64,000 nt of DNA, from contig NZ_JACHMB010000001.1 in the NCBI RefSeq assembly GCF_014204795.1, positions 12,056,501 to 12,120,500 of the forward strand, given 5' to 3'. The notes below the pieces were generated by a model, which was not told the DNA's origin, searched no databases, and saw only the letters and a list, made by a program, of their open reading frames with translations. Made by a program: the position numbers and the translations under genes. This DNA is from Nonomuraea jabiensis. GTDB lineage: Bacteria; Actinomycetota; Actinomycetes; Streptosporangiales; Streptosporangiaceae. This document shows positions 1 through 8,501 of this stretch, one piece after another; the stretch's first letter is position 1, and each line of letters starts with the position of its first letter.

Positions 1-2
1 CC

Positions 3-3000
3 GACGGCTGCGGGCCGAGGTGGCGTGACGGCACGGCCGGCGCCGCACTACGCAAATGGGCCGACGCCGGGCCGTCGGCGATCCTGCACCCCCTGCCGGA
101 GGAGCTGTGGGACCGCACGGCCCTGGCCCCCGTTCCGGGGCTGCTGCACTCTCCGGTGCCCGCCCAGGCGAACCGCTCGCTGACATTCCAGGCGCTCTCC
201 GGCGAGAAGCTGGAGGGCACGCCCGTCCCCGTCATCCGGCCGGAGGGTCCGTGGCTGGCGCCCTGGGCCAGGCTGGTGACCGGCTCGCTGGACCACGGGC
301 TGATCTGCGCCGTGACCATGGCGGGCGGCACGCCTCCGGCCAAGAGCCCCAGGCCGTCCCGGCAGGACGCCGCCACGCGGGTGGCGGGCTTCCGCCAGGG
401 CGCCTCCACGCACGCCTACCGCCTGGCCGGCTACCTGTCCTACACCGAGCCGCTCGACCTGGGCCTGATGTGGCTGGTGCAGCGCTCGATGTTCCGCGAG
501 GCCGATCCGCTGCCGATGGCCGAGGTCCTGCTGAGCGGCCTGCTGCGGCGCCAGGGCGAGACGGAGACGTTCGCCTTCCAGCCCGGTGTGCGATCCGTCC
601 TGCAGAGCGCGCTGCCCGCGGCGGAGGCGCGGCGGGTGCGGGCGGCGGTGTCCGCGGAGATCGGCCGCCGCACCGCGGGCATCGGGCGCAAGCAGCGCTT
701 CTGGGCCATGGTGGCGCCCGGTTCCGGCGGCGAGCCGTGGACGCTGCGGGAGGCTTTCGCCGATCTGGAGAGCGCCGGGCTGCTGCCGCCGGGGATCGGC
801 CCGGCTCAGCCGGGCCTTTCCGGCGCCGACGTCCCGGCGTTGCGCCGGCTCTGGGGCACGGCGCTGCGCGAGCGCCGGCCCGGAGATCCCCACCGGTACG
901 GCACCGCGGTCTCCCTCGCCGTCGCCCTGCTGGCCCGCGCCCGCCAGCACGATGACCGCAAAGCGCTCGACGACTGCGTGGCCCTGCTGTCGCGCGCACG
1001 GGGCGAAGCCGAACTGGCCGGCCGGGACCGGCTCGACGTGATCGACGGCCACCTCGGCTGGGCGATGCTGACGCGCTTCCGGTGGGACCGCGACCCGCTG
1101 ACGCTCAGCGAGGCCAAGGTGACCTTCCTCGGCGCCACCGAGGGGCAGGGGGCTCGCCCGCGAGACGTGTGCGGCCTGGCCCTGGCCGCCATCGAGAGCG
1201 CCCGGTGGACCGGCGGGGCCGCCGATCGCGAGCTGCTGCTGCGCTGCGAGACCGCCTTGCGGCCCCCTTCCCCGCGCGACCCGGCCCACCCCCTCATGGC
1301 GGGCACCCTGGCCAGGATCCTGCTCGCCGTGGACGGGAGCAGGCCCGAACGCGCGCTCGGCCTGCTCCGCCGGGCCGTCTCGCTCGCCCAGGACGACGAC
1401 CCCGACGTGCTGGCCTGCCGGGCGGATCTGGGCGCTCACCTGCTGGCCGAGTTCCGCCGCGGCGGGCGCGTCGAGGCGCTGGCCGAGGCGGCCGAGCAGC
1501 TACGGCTGGCGCAGCGCTCCTGCGCCGCCGGCGAGCCGCTGCTCGCCTGGATCTGCGCAGGGCTGGGACGGGTCCATCTGGAGGAGTTCCGGCTGAAACG
1601 CACCTCCTCCTCCCTGGAGCAGGGGGAGGAGGCGCTGCGGCGGGCACTCGACCGGCTGGGCCGCCTGCCGCTGCCCCGCGATCACCGCCTGACCTGCGAC
1701 GTCCTGAACGACCTGGGCGAGGTGCGGCTCGAACGGTTCGCGATCGAACGCCGGCCGGGCGTCGCCGACGACGCCCGCGTACTCCTGCTCAGGGCCCGTG
1801 ACCGCGACGGCAGCCGGTCGGCGAGCATCGACGAGAGCCTGTCCCGGCTGCTCATCGCCCGGTACGAGAGCTTCCACGACGTTCACGACCTCTGGGGGGC
1901 GGCCGACCACCTCCAGCGGCTGGCCGAGTCCGACGCCGAGACGCCGGTGCGCCTGCGGGCGGCCCGGACGTGGGCGGGCTGCGAGGTGTCGGCCGGACGC
2001 TGGCACCGCGCCTCGGCCGCCTACGCCCAGGCCATCAACCTGTGCGGGAAGATCGGCCGGGCGGCCGACGAGGACCTGTCCACCCTGTGCAGCGAGGCCG
2101 CCGCCGTCGAGCTGGAACGGGGCGACGCCGCCGGCGCGCTGCGGCTGGCGCAGGCGGGACTGCGCCGGTTGGCGGACCACCGCGGGCCCGCCCTGCCCGG
2201 CCTGCCCGCGTCCGGGGGGCCGATGATCGTGATCAATGTCTGCGAGCGGCGCACCGACGCCCTGGTGCTCGACGAGAGCCGCATCGAGGTGCTGCACCTG
2301 GGCGGCGTCACCCTGGACGACGTCAGCAGGAACGCCCGCGACCTGCTCGCCGCCACGCGACAGCCCGACTGGCCCGACGACGGGCCGATCGCGGACACGC
2401 TGGCGTGGTTGTGGCAGCTCGTCGGCGAGCCCGTGCTGGCCCATCTCGGGTGGCTCGGCCGGGCTCCGGGGCAGCGACGACGGCGGTTGTGGTGGTCGGC
2501 GGCGGGCGCCCTGAGCTTCCTGCCCCTGCACGCGGCGAGCGACGGCGAACGGACGATGTTCGACCACGTCACCTCCTCCTATCTCGCCGACACGCGCGAC
2601 GCGCTGCGCACCCCGGCCGCCAGGAGCGTGCGCACCGCGGACCTGTCGCGTACCGATCCCTACGAGCCGGCCCGGAGCAAGGTGCGTTTCGAGGGCACCT
2701 GGCACCAGGTGGCGGAGCTGGCGAGCTCGCCGGGCCGGCTCGCGGTGCTGCCGCGGCACGAGGTGATCTCCGGCGTGGGCGAGCCCGCGGACGGCGCGGC
2801 GCCGCTGCCGGCGCATCTGCTGGCGGCCTTCCGCGAGGTGGTGGCCGCCATGTGGCCGGTGCCGGAGGAGGTCCGCCTGGCGCTGCTGGACGTCAGCCGG
2901 CAGGCGGGCGAGCGCTCGACGGCCTGGCACGTGCACGACGTCGCCCTTGAGCTTCGCCGCCGCTTCCCGGCCCGGCCTCGTATCTGGGCCGCTCTCCGTC

Positions 3001-3014
3001 ACTTCGGCGCCTGA
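3..3014 (+). CDS. SAV_2336-type VWA-like protein with TPR-like middle and degenerate C-terminal CHAT domain (5' partial)
   Basis: The reading frame is already open at base 3, so the true start lies left of the window; 1003 residues are visible. The first residues (DGCGPRWRDG, then LPEELWDRTAL and an AN-R-L motif) match the end of the VWA-like N-terminal domain of SAV_2336-type actinobacterial proteins. The middle, roughly residues 330-720, is all alpha-helical with TPR-like repeats. The C-terminus has the beginning of a CHAT (caspase-like) domain (LWWSAAGALSFLPLHAA, then SSYLADTRDAL) and its end (AAMWPVPEEV and WAALRHFGA). The segment that should carry the catalytic His is missing, and the usual SACxT Cys motif reads LAVLPRHEV. 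It is therefore probably a non-proteolytic scaffold. A 156-bp AT-rich gap separates it from the operon to its right. Family assignment is from remembered motifs. Confidence 0.8.
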   Translation, partial: DGCGPRWRDGTAGAALRKWADAGPSAILHPLPEELWDRTALAPVPGLLHSPVPAQANRSLTFQALSGEKLEGTPVPVIRPEGPWLAPWARLVTGSLDHGLICAVTMAGGTPPAKSPRPSRQDAATRVAGFRQGASTHAYRLAGYLSYTEPLDLGLMWLVQRSMFREADPLPMAEVLLSGLLRRQGETETFAFQPGVRSVLQSALPAAEARRVRAAVSAEIGRRTAGIGRKQRFWAMVAPGSGGEPWTLREAFADLESAGLLPPGIGPAQPGLSGADVPALRRLWGTALRERRPGDPHRYGTAVSLAVALLARARQHDDRKALDDCVALLSRARGEAELAGRDRLDVIDGHLGWAMLTRFRWDRDPLTLSEAKVTFLGATEGQGARPRDVCGLALAAIESARWTGGAADRELLLRCETALRPPSPRDPAHPLMAGTLARILLAVDGSRPERALGLLRRAVSLAQDDDPDVLACRADLGAHLLAEFRRGGRVEALAEAAEQLRLAQRSCAAGEPLLAWICAGLGRVHLEEFRLKRTSSSLEQGEEALRRALDRLGRLPLPRDHRLTCDVLNDLGEVRLERFAIERRPGVADDARVLLLRARDRDGSRSASIDESLSRLLIARYESFHDVHDLWGAADHLQRLAESDAETPVRLRAARTWAGCEVSAGRWHRASAAYAQAINLCGKIGRAADEDLSTLCSEAAAVELERGDAAGALRLAQAGLRRLADHRGPALPGLPASGGPMIVINVCERRTDALVLDESRIEVLHLGGVTLDDVSRNARDLLAATRQPDWPDDGPIADTLAWLWQLVGEPVLAHLGWLGRAPGQRRRRLWWSAAGALSFLPLHAASDGERTMFDHVTSSYLADTRDALRTPAARSVRTADLSRTDPYEPARSKVRFEGTWHQVAELASSPGRLAVLPRHEVISGVGEPADGAAPLPAHLLAAFREVVAAMWPVPEEVRLALLDVSRQAGERSTAWHVHDVALELRRRFPARPRIWAALRHFGA

Positions 3015-3170
3015 CCCGCCATTTCTCCCCTTAGGATTTGAATATGTCTGCTCCATAATCGATTTTCGGACCTACTTAATCAGATTTGTGTTGCGTCCAT
3101 AACTGCGGCAGAAACTTCTGGTGGCCCCTCTCCGTTCTGCGGATAGGTAAAACGGCAACTGTGAGGAAAT
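3015..3170 (+). promoter_or_regulatory. AT-rich intergenic promoter region of the VWA/tubulin-like operon
   Basis: This gap is visibly richer in A and T than its surroundings and holds no gene. It ends in GTGAGGAAAT directly before the GTG start at 3171, a usable ribosome binding site. A GGATAGGTA stretch about 30 bases upstream of that start could be a -10 element, but no strong -35 is evident. The gap suggests that the operon at 3171-13693 has its own promoter rather than relying only on read-through. Confidence 0.4.
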
Positions 3171-5381
3171 GTGCGCGTCACTCCATCCCTCAGGTCCCTT
3201 CTCGCCCTGGCCGTGACCGCTGCCGTGGTGCTGTTACCGACGGCCGCGAGCGCTTCGCAGCCCTCTGACGTCAAACCCGTCCGCGTCGTCGTCCTGGTCG
3301 ACGAGTCCGGCAGCCTGTCCGGCCCCGACGTCGCCCGTGAACGTGCCGCCTCCCAGCTCATCGCCCTCAGCGAGCTCTCGCCGCAGTCCCAGGTGGCCGT
3401 GGTCGGCTTCGGCAGCTCCAACGGCCCCGGCCAGGCGGCCGTGGACATCGCCTGCCCGCTGACCGGCGTGCAGACGGCCCAGGACCGCGAGTCGCTGAGC
3501 CGGTGCGTGGACAAGCTGCGCCGCCGTAACAGCGACGAGGGCGGCGACACCGACCACGCCGCCGCCCTGGAGCAGGCGCTCGACATCATGAACACGCCCG
3601 ACGACCAGCAGCGGGCGAAGATCGTGTTCCTGCTGACCGACGGCGTCCTCGACGTCAGGAACAGCCCGCAGTACGGCGCCGACGCCCAGGCGCGCAACCG
3701 CAACGCCCGCGCGCAGATCGACCGGAGCCTGCGGGACGCCGAGAAGGCGCGGGTGCAGATCTGGCCGCTGGGCTTCGGCTCGGCCGACAAGACGAGCCTC
3801 GACGCCTTCGCCGCGGGCGGCTGGCGGCAGCCCTGCGGCGACCAGGAGACGGCCACGCCCCGCGCGAGAGTGGTCGCCAGCTCGGCGGACGTGGAGCGAT
3901 CCCTGCTCGAGGCGTTCGCCTACGCCCGGTGCGCGGGCATCGAGCAGTCGGTCACCGACTCCCTGGAGCCCAACGCCACCGTCGATCTCCAGGTCAACAT
4001 CCCCGTCATCGCGACCGACGGCTCCATCGTGGTGGTCAAGCGCGACCGGCGCATCCGGGTGGCCTACTTCGACCCCGACGGCAACCAGGTGCCCAAGCAG
4101 GGCGAGCAGAACGACTCGACCTTCCAGGTCGCCGGCGAGGCCGGTCCGGTGGAGTCGCTGCGCATCCGCAACCCGCTGCCCGGCAAGTGGCGGGTCCAGC
4201 TGACGTCGCCGCCGGGCGTCAGCCGCCAGGACGTCAGCGCGACCGTCGTCTGGCAGGGCGCGCTGCGCGCCTCGATCTCCCTGAGCAACCCCCGGCCGCG
4301 GCCGGGCGAGCAGGTGGCCGTCCGGCTGCGCCTGCAGACCAGGACCGGCACGATCACCGACCCGGCGGCGCTGGAGGGCCTGCGCTTCACCGCCCGGATG
4401 TCCGGCGACGGCTTCCAGGAGCTCCCCGTCGACCTGCGCGACACCGGCGACGGCCCCGACCGCGCCCAGGGCGACGGCGAATACTCCGGCCAGGTCACCA
4501 TTCCCGCCTCGGCCACCGGCGCCCTGTCCTTCCTGGGCAAGGTCACCGGCCCGGGCGTCGCCGGCGACGAGCGGCCGTACGCGACCCGCGTCGCCGGGCC
4601 CGCCGACCGGCTCCGCGCCCAGGTGCAGCTCGACGCGGCCACCGTCGAGCCGGGCGGGGAGGTCTCCGGCACCGTACGCGTGACCAACGACGCCGAGCCC
4701 GCCCAGCTCACGCTGCGGCTCGTCGACGTCCCCGGCACGGTCAGCCTGTCCGTCCAGCGCTTCCAGGCGGCGGCGGGCACCTCCGAGCACGGCCTCAAGC
4801 TGCGGATCGGCGCCGACGCGCCCAAGGGCCCGGTCGGCGGCTCGGTCCAGGTGCTCGACGCGACTGGGCAGGTGGTGGCCGAGGAGTTCGTCGACGTCGA
4901 CGTGCAGCCGCCCACGCCGCTGTGGCAGCGGCTGCTCCAGGCCCTGCTGATCCTCCTGCTGATCCTGGCGGTGGCCCTGCCGCTGCTGCTGCTCAGGAGG
5001 CGCGCGCGGATGCGGGCGGCCGACCCGAGCGAGCTGACCTTCTACCTCTTCGAACGGCCCGGCGAGCCGTACGTCAGCAAGATGCAGGCGCCCCTCGGCG
5101 AGGGGCCCGAGTTCACCTTCGAGATCTCCGCCGGCCGCCTGGTGCGCACCTTCGGCACCGGCTACACGGCCCGCCGGGGCGGCGGCCAGACCGTCCTGGT
5201 CCGCGACCCGTCCGGACAGGAGCTGGAGCCGCTGCGCCCGGGACGCCCGATCCCGCTGCCCGGCGGCGTGTTCCTCGGCGTCGACGACGCCCGGGTCAAG
5301 GGCGCGGAACCCGCGTACGGCTCGCGGGAGCCGTACCAGAGCAGGACCCACAGACCGATGCCAGGCGACGACCTGTTGTGA
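3171..5381 (+). CDS. secreted, membrane-anchored VWA domain protein
   Basis: This protein has 736 residues. A Sec signal peptide (about residues 1-29, ending TAASAS) is followed by a VWA domain with an intact MIDAS: D44-x-S46-x-S48 in VLVDESGS, a GGDTD loop and LLTDG. Residues about 240-570 look like beta-rich domains. One membrane segment near 590-610 is followed by an Arg-rich stop and a cytoplasmic tail of about 125 residues. The ligand-binding VWA is thus outside and the tail inside. The GTG start has GAGG 5 bases upstream. It is the first gene of a six-gene operon and ends 7 bases before the tubulin-like gene. A role as surface sensor or anchor of the complex is inference. Confidence 0.85.
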   Translation: MRVTPSLRSLLALAVTAAVVLLPTAASASQPSDVKPVRVVVLVDESGSLSGPDVARERAASQLIALSELSPQSQVAVVGFGSSNGPGQAAVDIACPLTGVQTAQDRESLSRCVDKLRRRNSDEGGDTDHAAALEQALDIMNTPDDQQRAKIVFLLTDGVLDVRNSPQYGADAQARNRNARAQIDRSLRDAEKARVQIWPLGFGSADKTSLDAFAAGGWRQPCGDQETATPRARVVASSADVERSLLEAFAYARCAGIEQSVTDSLEPNATVDLQVNIPVIATDGSIVVVKRDRRIRVAYFDPDGNQVPKQGEQNDSTFQVAGEAGPVESLRIRNPLPGKWRVQLTSPPGVSRQDVSATVVWQGALRASISLSNPRPRPGEQVAVRLRLQTRTGTITDPAALEGLRFTARMSGDGFQELPVDLRDTGDGPDRAQGDGEYSGQVTIPASATGALSFLGKVTGPGVAGDERPYATRVAGPADRLRAQVQLDAATVEPGGEVSGTVRVTNDAEPAQLTLRLVDVPGTVSLSVQRFQAAAGTSEHGLKLRIGADAPKGPVGGSVQVLDATGQVVAEEFVDVDVQPPTPLWQRLLQALLILLLILAVALPLLLLRRRARMRAADPSELTFYLFERPGEPYVSKMQAPLGEGPEFTFEISAGRLVRTFGTGYTARRGGGQTVLVRDPSGQELEPLRPGRPIPLPGGVFLGVDDARVKGAEPAYGSREPYQSRTHRPMPGDDLL

Positions 5382-5388
5382 GGGGCGC

Positions 5389-8300
5389 ATGAGGATCTTC
5401 GATCCGATGATGTTCGTAGGGCTCGGCGGCACCGGCTGCCGGGTCGGCGTGGAGCTGGAGCGGCGGCTGCGGGACGAGCTGTGCGGTCCGGACGGCATGG
5501 ACCTGATCAGAAACTTCAGCTGGCAGAACTACCAGCCCTACGAATTGCCCTCCTGCCTGCAGTTCGTCTATGTCGACCTCAACGAGGCCGAGCTGACCCG
5601 CACCCGGCGCCGGGTGGTGCCGACCGAGCGGGAGTTCCCGGCGGCCGGCCGGACCGCCCACCTGATCCACGACGTGGTGCCGAAGTTCGACTCCTACCCG
5701 GAGGTGGCCCGCAGCCTGCGGGCGACGTTGAGCGACCACGTCAAGGACTGGCTGCCGCCGCGCGAGCAGGAGCCGCTGGTCGCCCCGCTGATGCGCGGCG
5801 CCGGGCAGCTGCCCACGGTGGCCAGGGCGGCGCTGTTCGAGCGGATGCGGCACGGCCCGGGGCCGGTGGTGCAGGGCATCGACGACGCCATCGGCGCGAT
5901 CAGCAACTCGGGCAGCGAGCTGGCCGCGCTGGGCGGCCGGCTGAGACGCAGCTGCGACGTCTTCGTGGCCTACTCGGTGGCGGGCGGCACCGGCAGCGGC
6001 ATCTTCTACGACTACCTGCACCTGATCGGCGACGCCTTCGCCCGCAACCACATCAGGGCGCGGATCTACCCGCTGGTCGTCATGCCGTCGGCCTTCGCCG
6101 AGGGCAAGGGCGGCGGCCGCCGGGCCCGCCTGAACGCCGGCTCCAGCCTGCTGGACCTGTTCCGGCTGATCGACGACCAGAACGCGCCGCACGCCGGCAC
6201 GCAGGTCGACGAGCAGGGCATCGCCGGCGAGCTGGGCGTGCGCTACCCGGGCAGGGGCGAGGTGCGGCTGGCCACCGGCACCGTGCAGACGGCGTTCCTG
6301 TTCACCATGCCGCCCGGCGTCGAGCGGGACGACCTGCACCGCTCGATCGCCTCCCTGATCGTCTCGCTGGCCGGCACCCAGCCGCGCGCCTCGGGCGACG
6401 GCGGCGGCATGGAGGACCGCGGCGAGTCGTCCTTCGCCGACGACTTCATCAACCGGGCCGTGGAACGCGAGGTGCCGGCGGCCTCCGGCATCGGCAACCG
6501 GGGCGTCTCGACGGCCTTCGTCTCCTCCATGACCGTCCCCGTGGAGGAGCTGGCCGACCTGGTCAGCTCCCGGCTGCTGGCCCGCGCGGTGACGCAGCTC
6601 GAAGCCGTGCCGCCGGGCGCCGCCGAGAGCAACGTCGAGGAGATCCGGCGCATGTTCACCACCACCAACCTCGAGCCGCTCAACACCCGCGAGCCGCTGC
6701 CGCTGCCGGACGTGCGCCCCGCCACCGGCGCGGCCGAGATCCAGAAGTCGCTGGCCAACCGGATGCGGGCGATGGAGGACAACCTGGCCTCGCTCGAACG
6801 GCAGCTCAACCGGGTCGTGCCGGCCCTCGCCCAGGAGATGGACGTGCGCCGCGGCGCGCTCGAAGCGCTCGGCCAGGTCGACCCGTTCCGGCTGCGGCGG
6901 GTGGTGGTCGGCCTGCCCGGCGACGTGCACGAGGCCGACCGGCTGGGCTTCGCCGGGCTCCTGGACCACCGCCGGGCGCAGCCGCGCAAGCCGTACGACA
7001 ACATGACCGAGGCCCCGCCGCAGCCGCGGCCGATGCGGGACCGGCTGCTGCGCAAGGCGCAGTGGACCGACCCCGAGGTGCAGGCCTCGATCGCCGACCA
7101 GGACACCTGGTACCTGTGGCGCAGCCAGGCGCTCTGGCACCGGGCGTGGGCCGACCAGATGCCCCGCTGGGAGCCGCGCCGCAAGCAGCTCATCCGCGAG
7201 GTGCGCGAGTTCACGCAGGTCTTCGTCGAGCATGCCGAGGCCGACGCCGAGCGTTTCGCGCGCCGGGCCGGCGAGCTCTACGAGACCCGCGTGGGCGTCT
7301 ACCACCTGCTGCCGCCCGCGGGCGCGGAGTCCTTCTACGACGCGGTCGTCCGCCGCTTCGTCGACGTCTTCGTCTCCCGGCAGCTGCTGCGCCCCACCGA
7401 CGGGGAGGCCGCCGTGGCCAACGCGCTGATCGGCCCGGACGGCTGGCGGCACGCCTACGACCTGGCCTGGCGCACGGGCAAGCCGGCCGACGCGCTCACC
7501 TGGGTGCGCGACCGGCTCAAGCTGGAGGTCAAGAAGCTCTTCAAGGACCAGGACGAGGCCGCCGCGCTGGGCGAGCAGCCGCTGCTGCCCTCGCTGGCCG
7601 ACATCCTCGCCCAGGCCGCCGCGGGCGGCGGCGACGACCCGCACGTGCGGCAGTTCCAGCTCAAGCTGGCCGACCTGGTGCCGGGCGGCTTCACCCCCGA
7701 CGGCACCGGCGATCTGAAGGTGCTGGTCTCCTATCCGGCGCCGGCCAAGGACCCGGCCCTCGAACGGTTCCTCAAGGACCGGATCGACCTGCCGGGCGTG
7801 CCCGACTTCCGCAACATCGACGCCGACTCGGTGACCGTGGTGCAGCTGCGTACCTCGATGAGCGTCACCCAGGTCCGCGAGCTGCGCGAAGTGCTGCACA
7901 GCTGGGCCGACGCCCTGCGCGACGAGCGGCCGCAGGACCACCTGAAGTGGCGCCAGCGGCTCGGCTACGACTTCGGCTACCTGGCCACGACCGAGGAGCA
8001 CCGGGTCCGGATCCTGCACCGGCTGCTCTGCCTGCTGTGGAACGGCCGCGTCAGCGTGGTGGAGGGCGAGCCGAGCTCGCCGGCGCGGATCCGGATCGAC
8101 GTCGAGGGCGGCTCGATGACGCTCCCCCTGACCGGGTACGGCAAGGCGTCGTCGTGGCCGAGCATGCTGCGGGCCTACGAGCAGTGGGTGATCGGCGGCG
8201 ACGAGGAGTTCCGCAGCCTGGTCAGCGAGCAGCTGATGAACGCCACCCCGAAGGGCCTGGCGGGCGCCCCCAGCGTGCCGGACCCGCTCTACCACCTCGT

Positions 8301-8499
8301 CACCGGCATGTCCGCCGACCAGCTCGGCCTGCTGGAGATCATGGTGCCCAAGCTGCCGTCGGGCGCGCGCAACCGGGCCGACCAGCTGATCGCCTTCTGG
8401 GCGCACACCCTGCCCGCCGCCCTGGACCTGCCGTTCGAGCGGGTCGCCGAGGCGGTCGCCTACAACCTGCGCGACCTGGACGCGCTCCTCGGGGAGTGA
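5389..8499 (+). CDS. tubulin-like domain protein (predicted large GTPase)
   Basis: This is a 1036-residue protein, far longer than FtsZ or TubZ. The N-terminal GLGGTG (residues 11-16) fits the first nucleotide-binding loop of tubulin/FtsZ-like proteins, and FVYVDLNE (about 59-66) fits the following strand. GGTGSG at residues 199-204 is the tubulin signature loop, followed by the expected helix. The rest of the GTPase half reaches about residue 330; the remaining 700 residues are mostly helical and belong to no family I can name. It is close to the bacterial tubulin-like (Tubulin_2) proteins of actinobacterial gene clusters. The start has GAGGGG just upstream. It sits between the VWA protein and a helical partner, suggesting a polymerising or switch-like core. 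Polymerisation is inference. Confidence 0.85.
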   Translation: MRIFDPMMFVGLGGTGCRVGVELERRLRDELCGPDGMDLIRNFSWQNYQPYELPSCLQFVYVDLNEAELTRTRRRVVPTEREFPAAGRTAHLIHDVVPKFDSYPEVARSLRATLSDHVKDWLPPREQEPLVAPLMRGAGQLPTVARAALFERMRHGPGPVVQGIDDAIGAISNSGSELAALGGRLRRSCDVFVAYSVAGGTGSGIFYDYLHLIGDAFARNHIRARIYPLVVMPSAFAEGKGGGRRARLNAGSSLLDLFRLIDDQNAPHAGTQVDEQGIAGELGVRYPGRGEVRLATGTVQTAFLFTMPPGVERDDLHRSIASLIVSLAGTQPRASGDGGGMEDRGESSFADDFINRAVEREVPAASGIGNRGVSTAFVSSMTVPVEELADLVSSRLLARAVTQLEAVPPGAAESNVEEIRRMFTTTNLEPLNTREPLPLPDVRPATGAAEIQKSLANRMRAMEDNLASLERQLNRVVPALAQEMDVRRGALEALGQVDPFRLRRVVVGLPGDVHEADRLGFAGLLDHRRAQPRKPYDNMTEAPPQPRPMRDRLLRKAQWTDPEVQASIADQDTWYLWRSQALWHRAWADQMPRWEPRRKQLIREVREFTQVFVEHAEADAERFARRAGELYETRVGVYHLLPPAGAESFYDAVVRRFVDVFVSRQLLRPTDGEAAVANALIGPDGWRHAYDLAWRTGKPADALTWVRDRLKLEVKKLFKDQDEAAALGEQPLLPSLADILAQAAAGGGDDPHVRQFQLKLADLVPGGFTPDGTGDLKVLVSYPAPAKDPALERFLKDRIDLPGVPDFRNIDADSVTVVQLRTSMSVTQVRELREVLHSWADALRDERPQDHLKWRQRLGYDFGYLATTEEHRVRILHRLLCLLWNGRVSVVEGEPSSPARIRIDVEGGSMTLPLTGYGKASSWPSMLRAYEQWVIGGDEEFRSLVSEQLMNATPKGLAGAPSVPDPLYHLVTGMSADQLGLLEIMVPKLPSGARNRADQLIAFWAHTLPAALDLPFERVAEAVAYNLRDLDALLGE

Positions 8500-8501
8500 G
8501 C

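Noticed and set aside
5481..8501. Very long plus-strand frame running into the gene at 8502
   Set aside because: It is the Arg/Pro/Gly-rich shadow of the tubulin-like gene; the real start is ATG 8502, two bases after that gene's stop.
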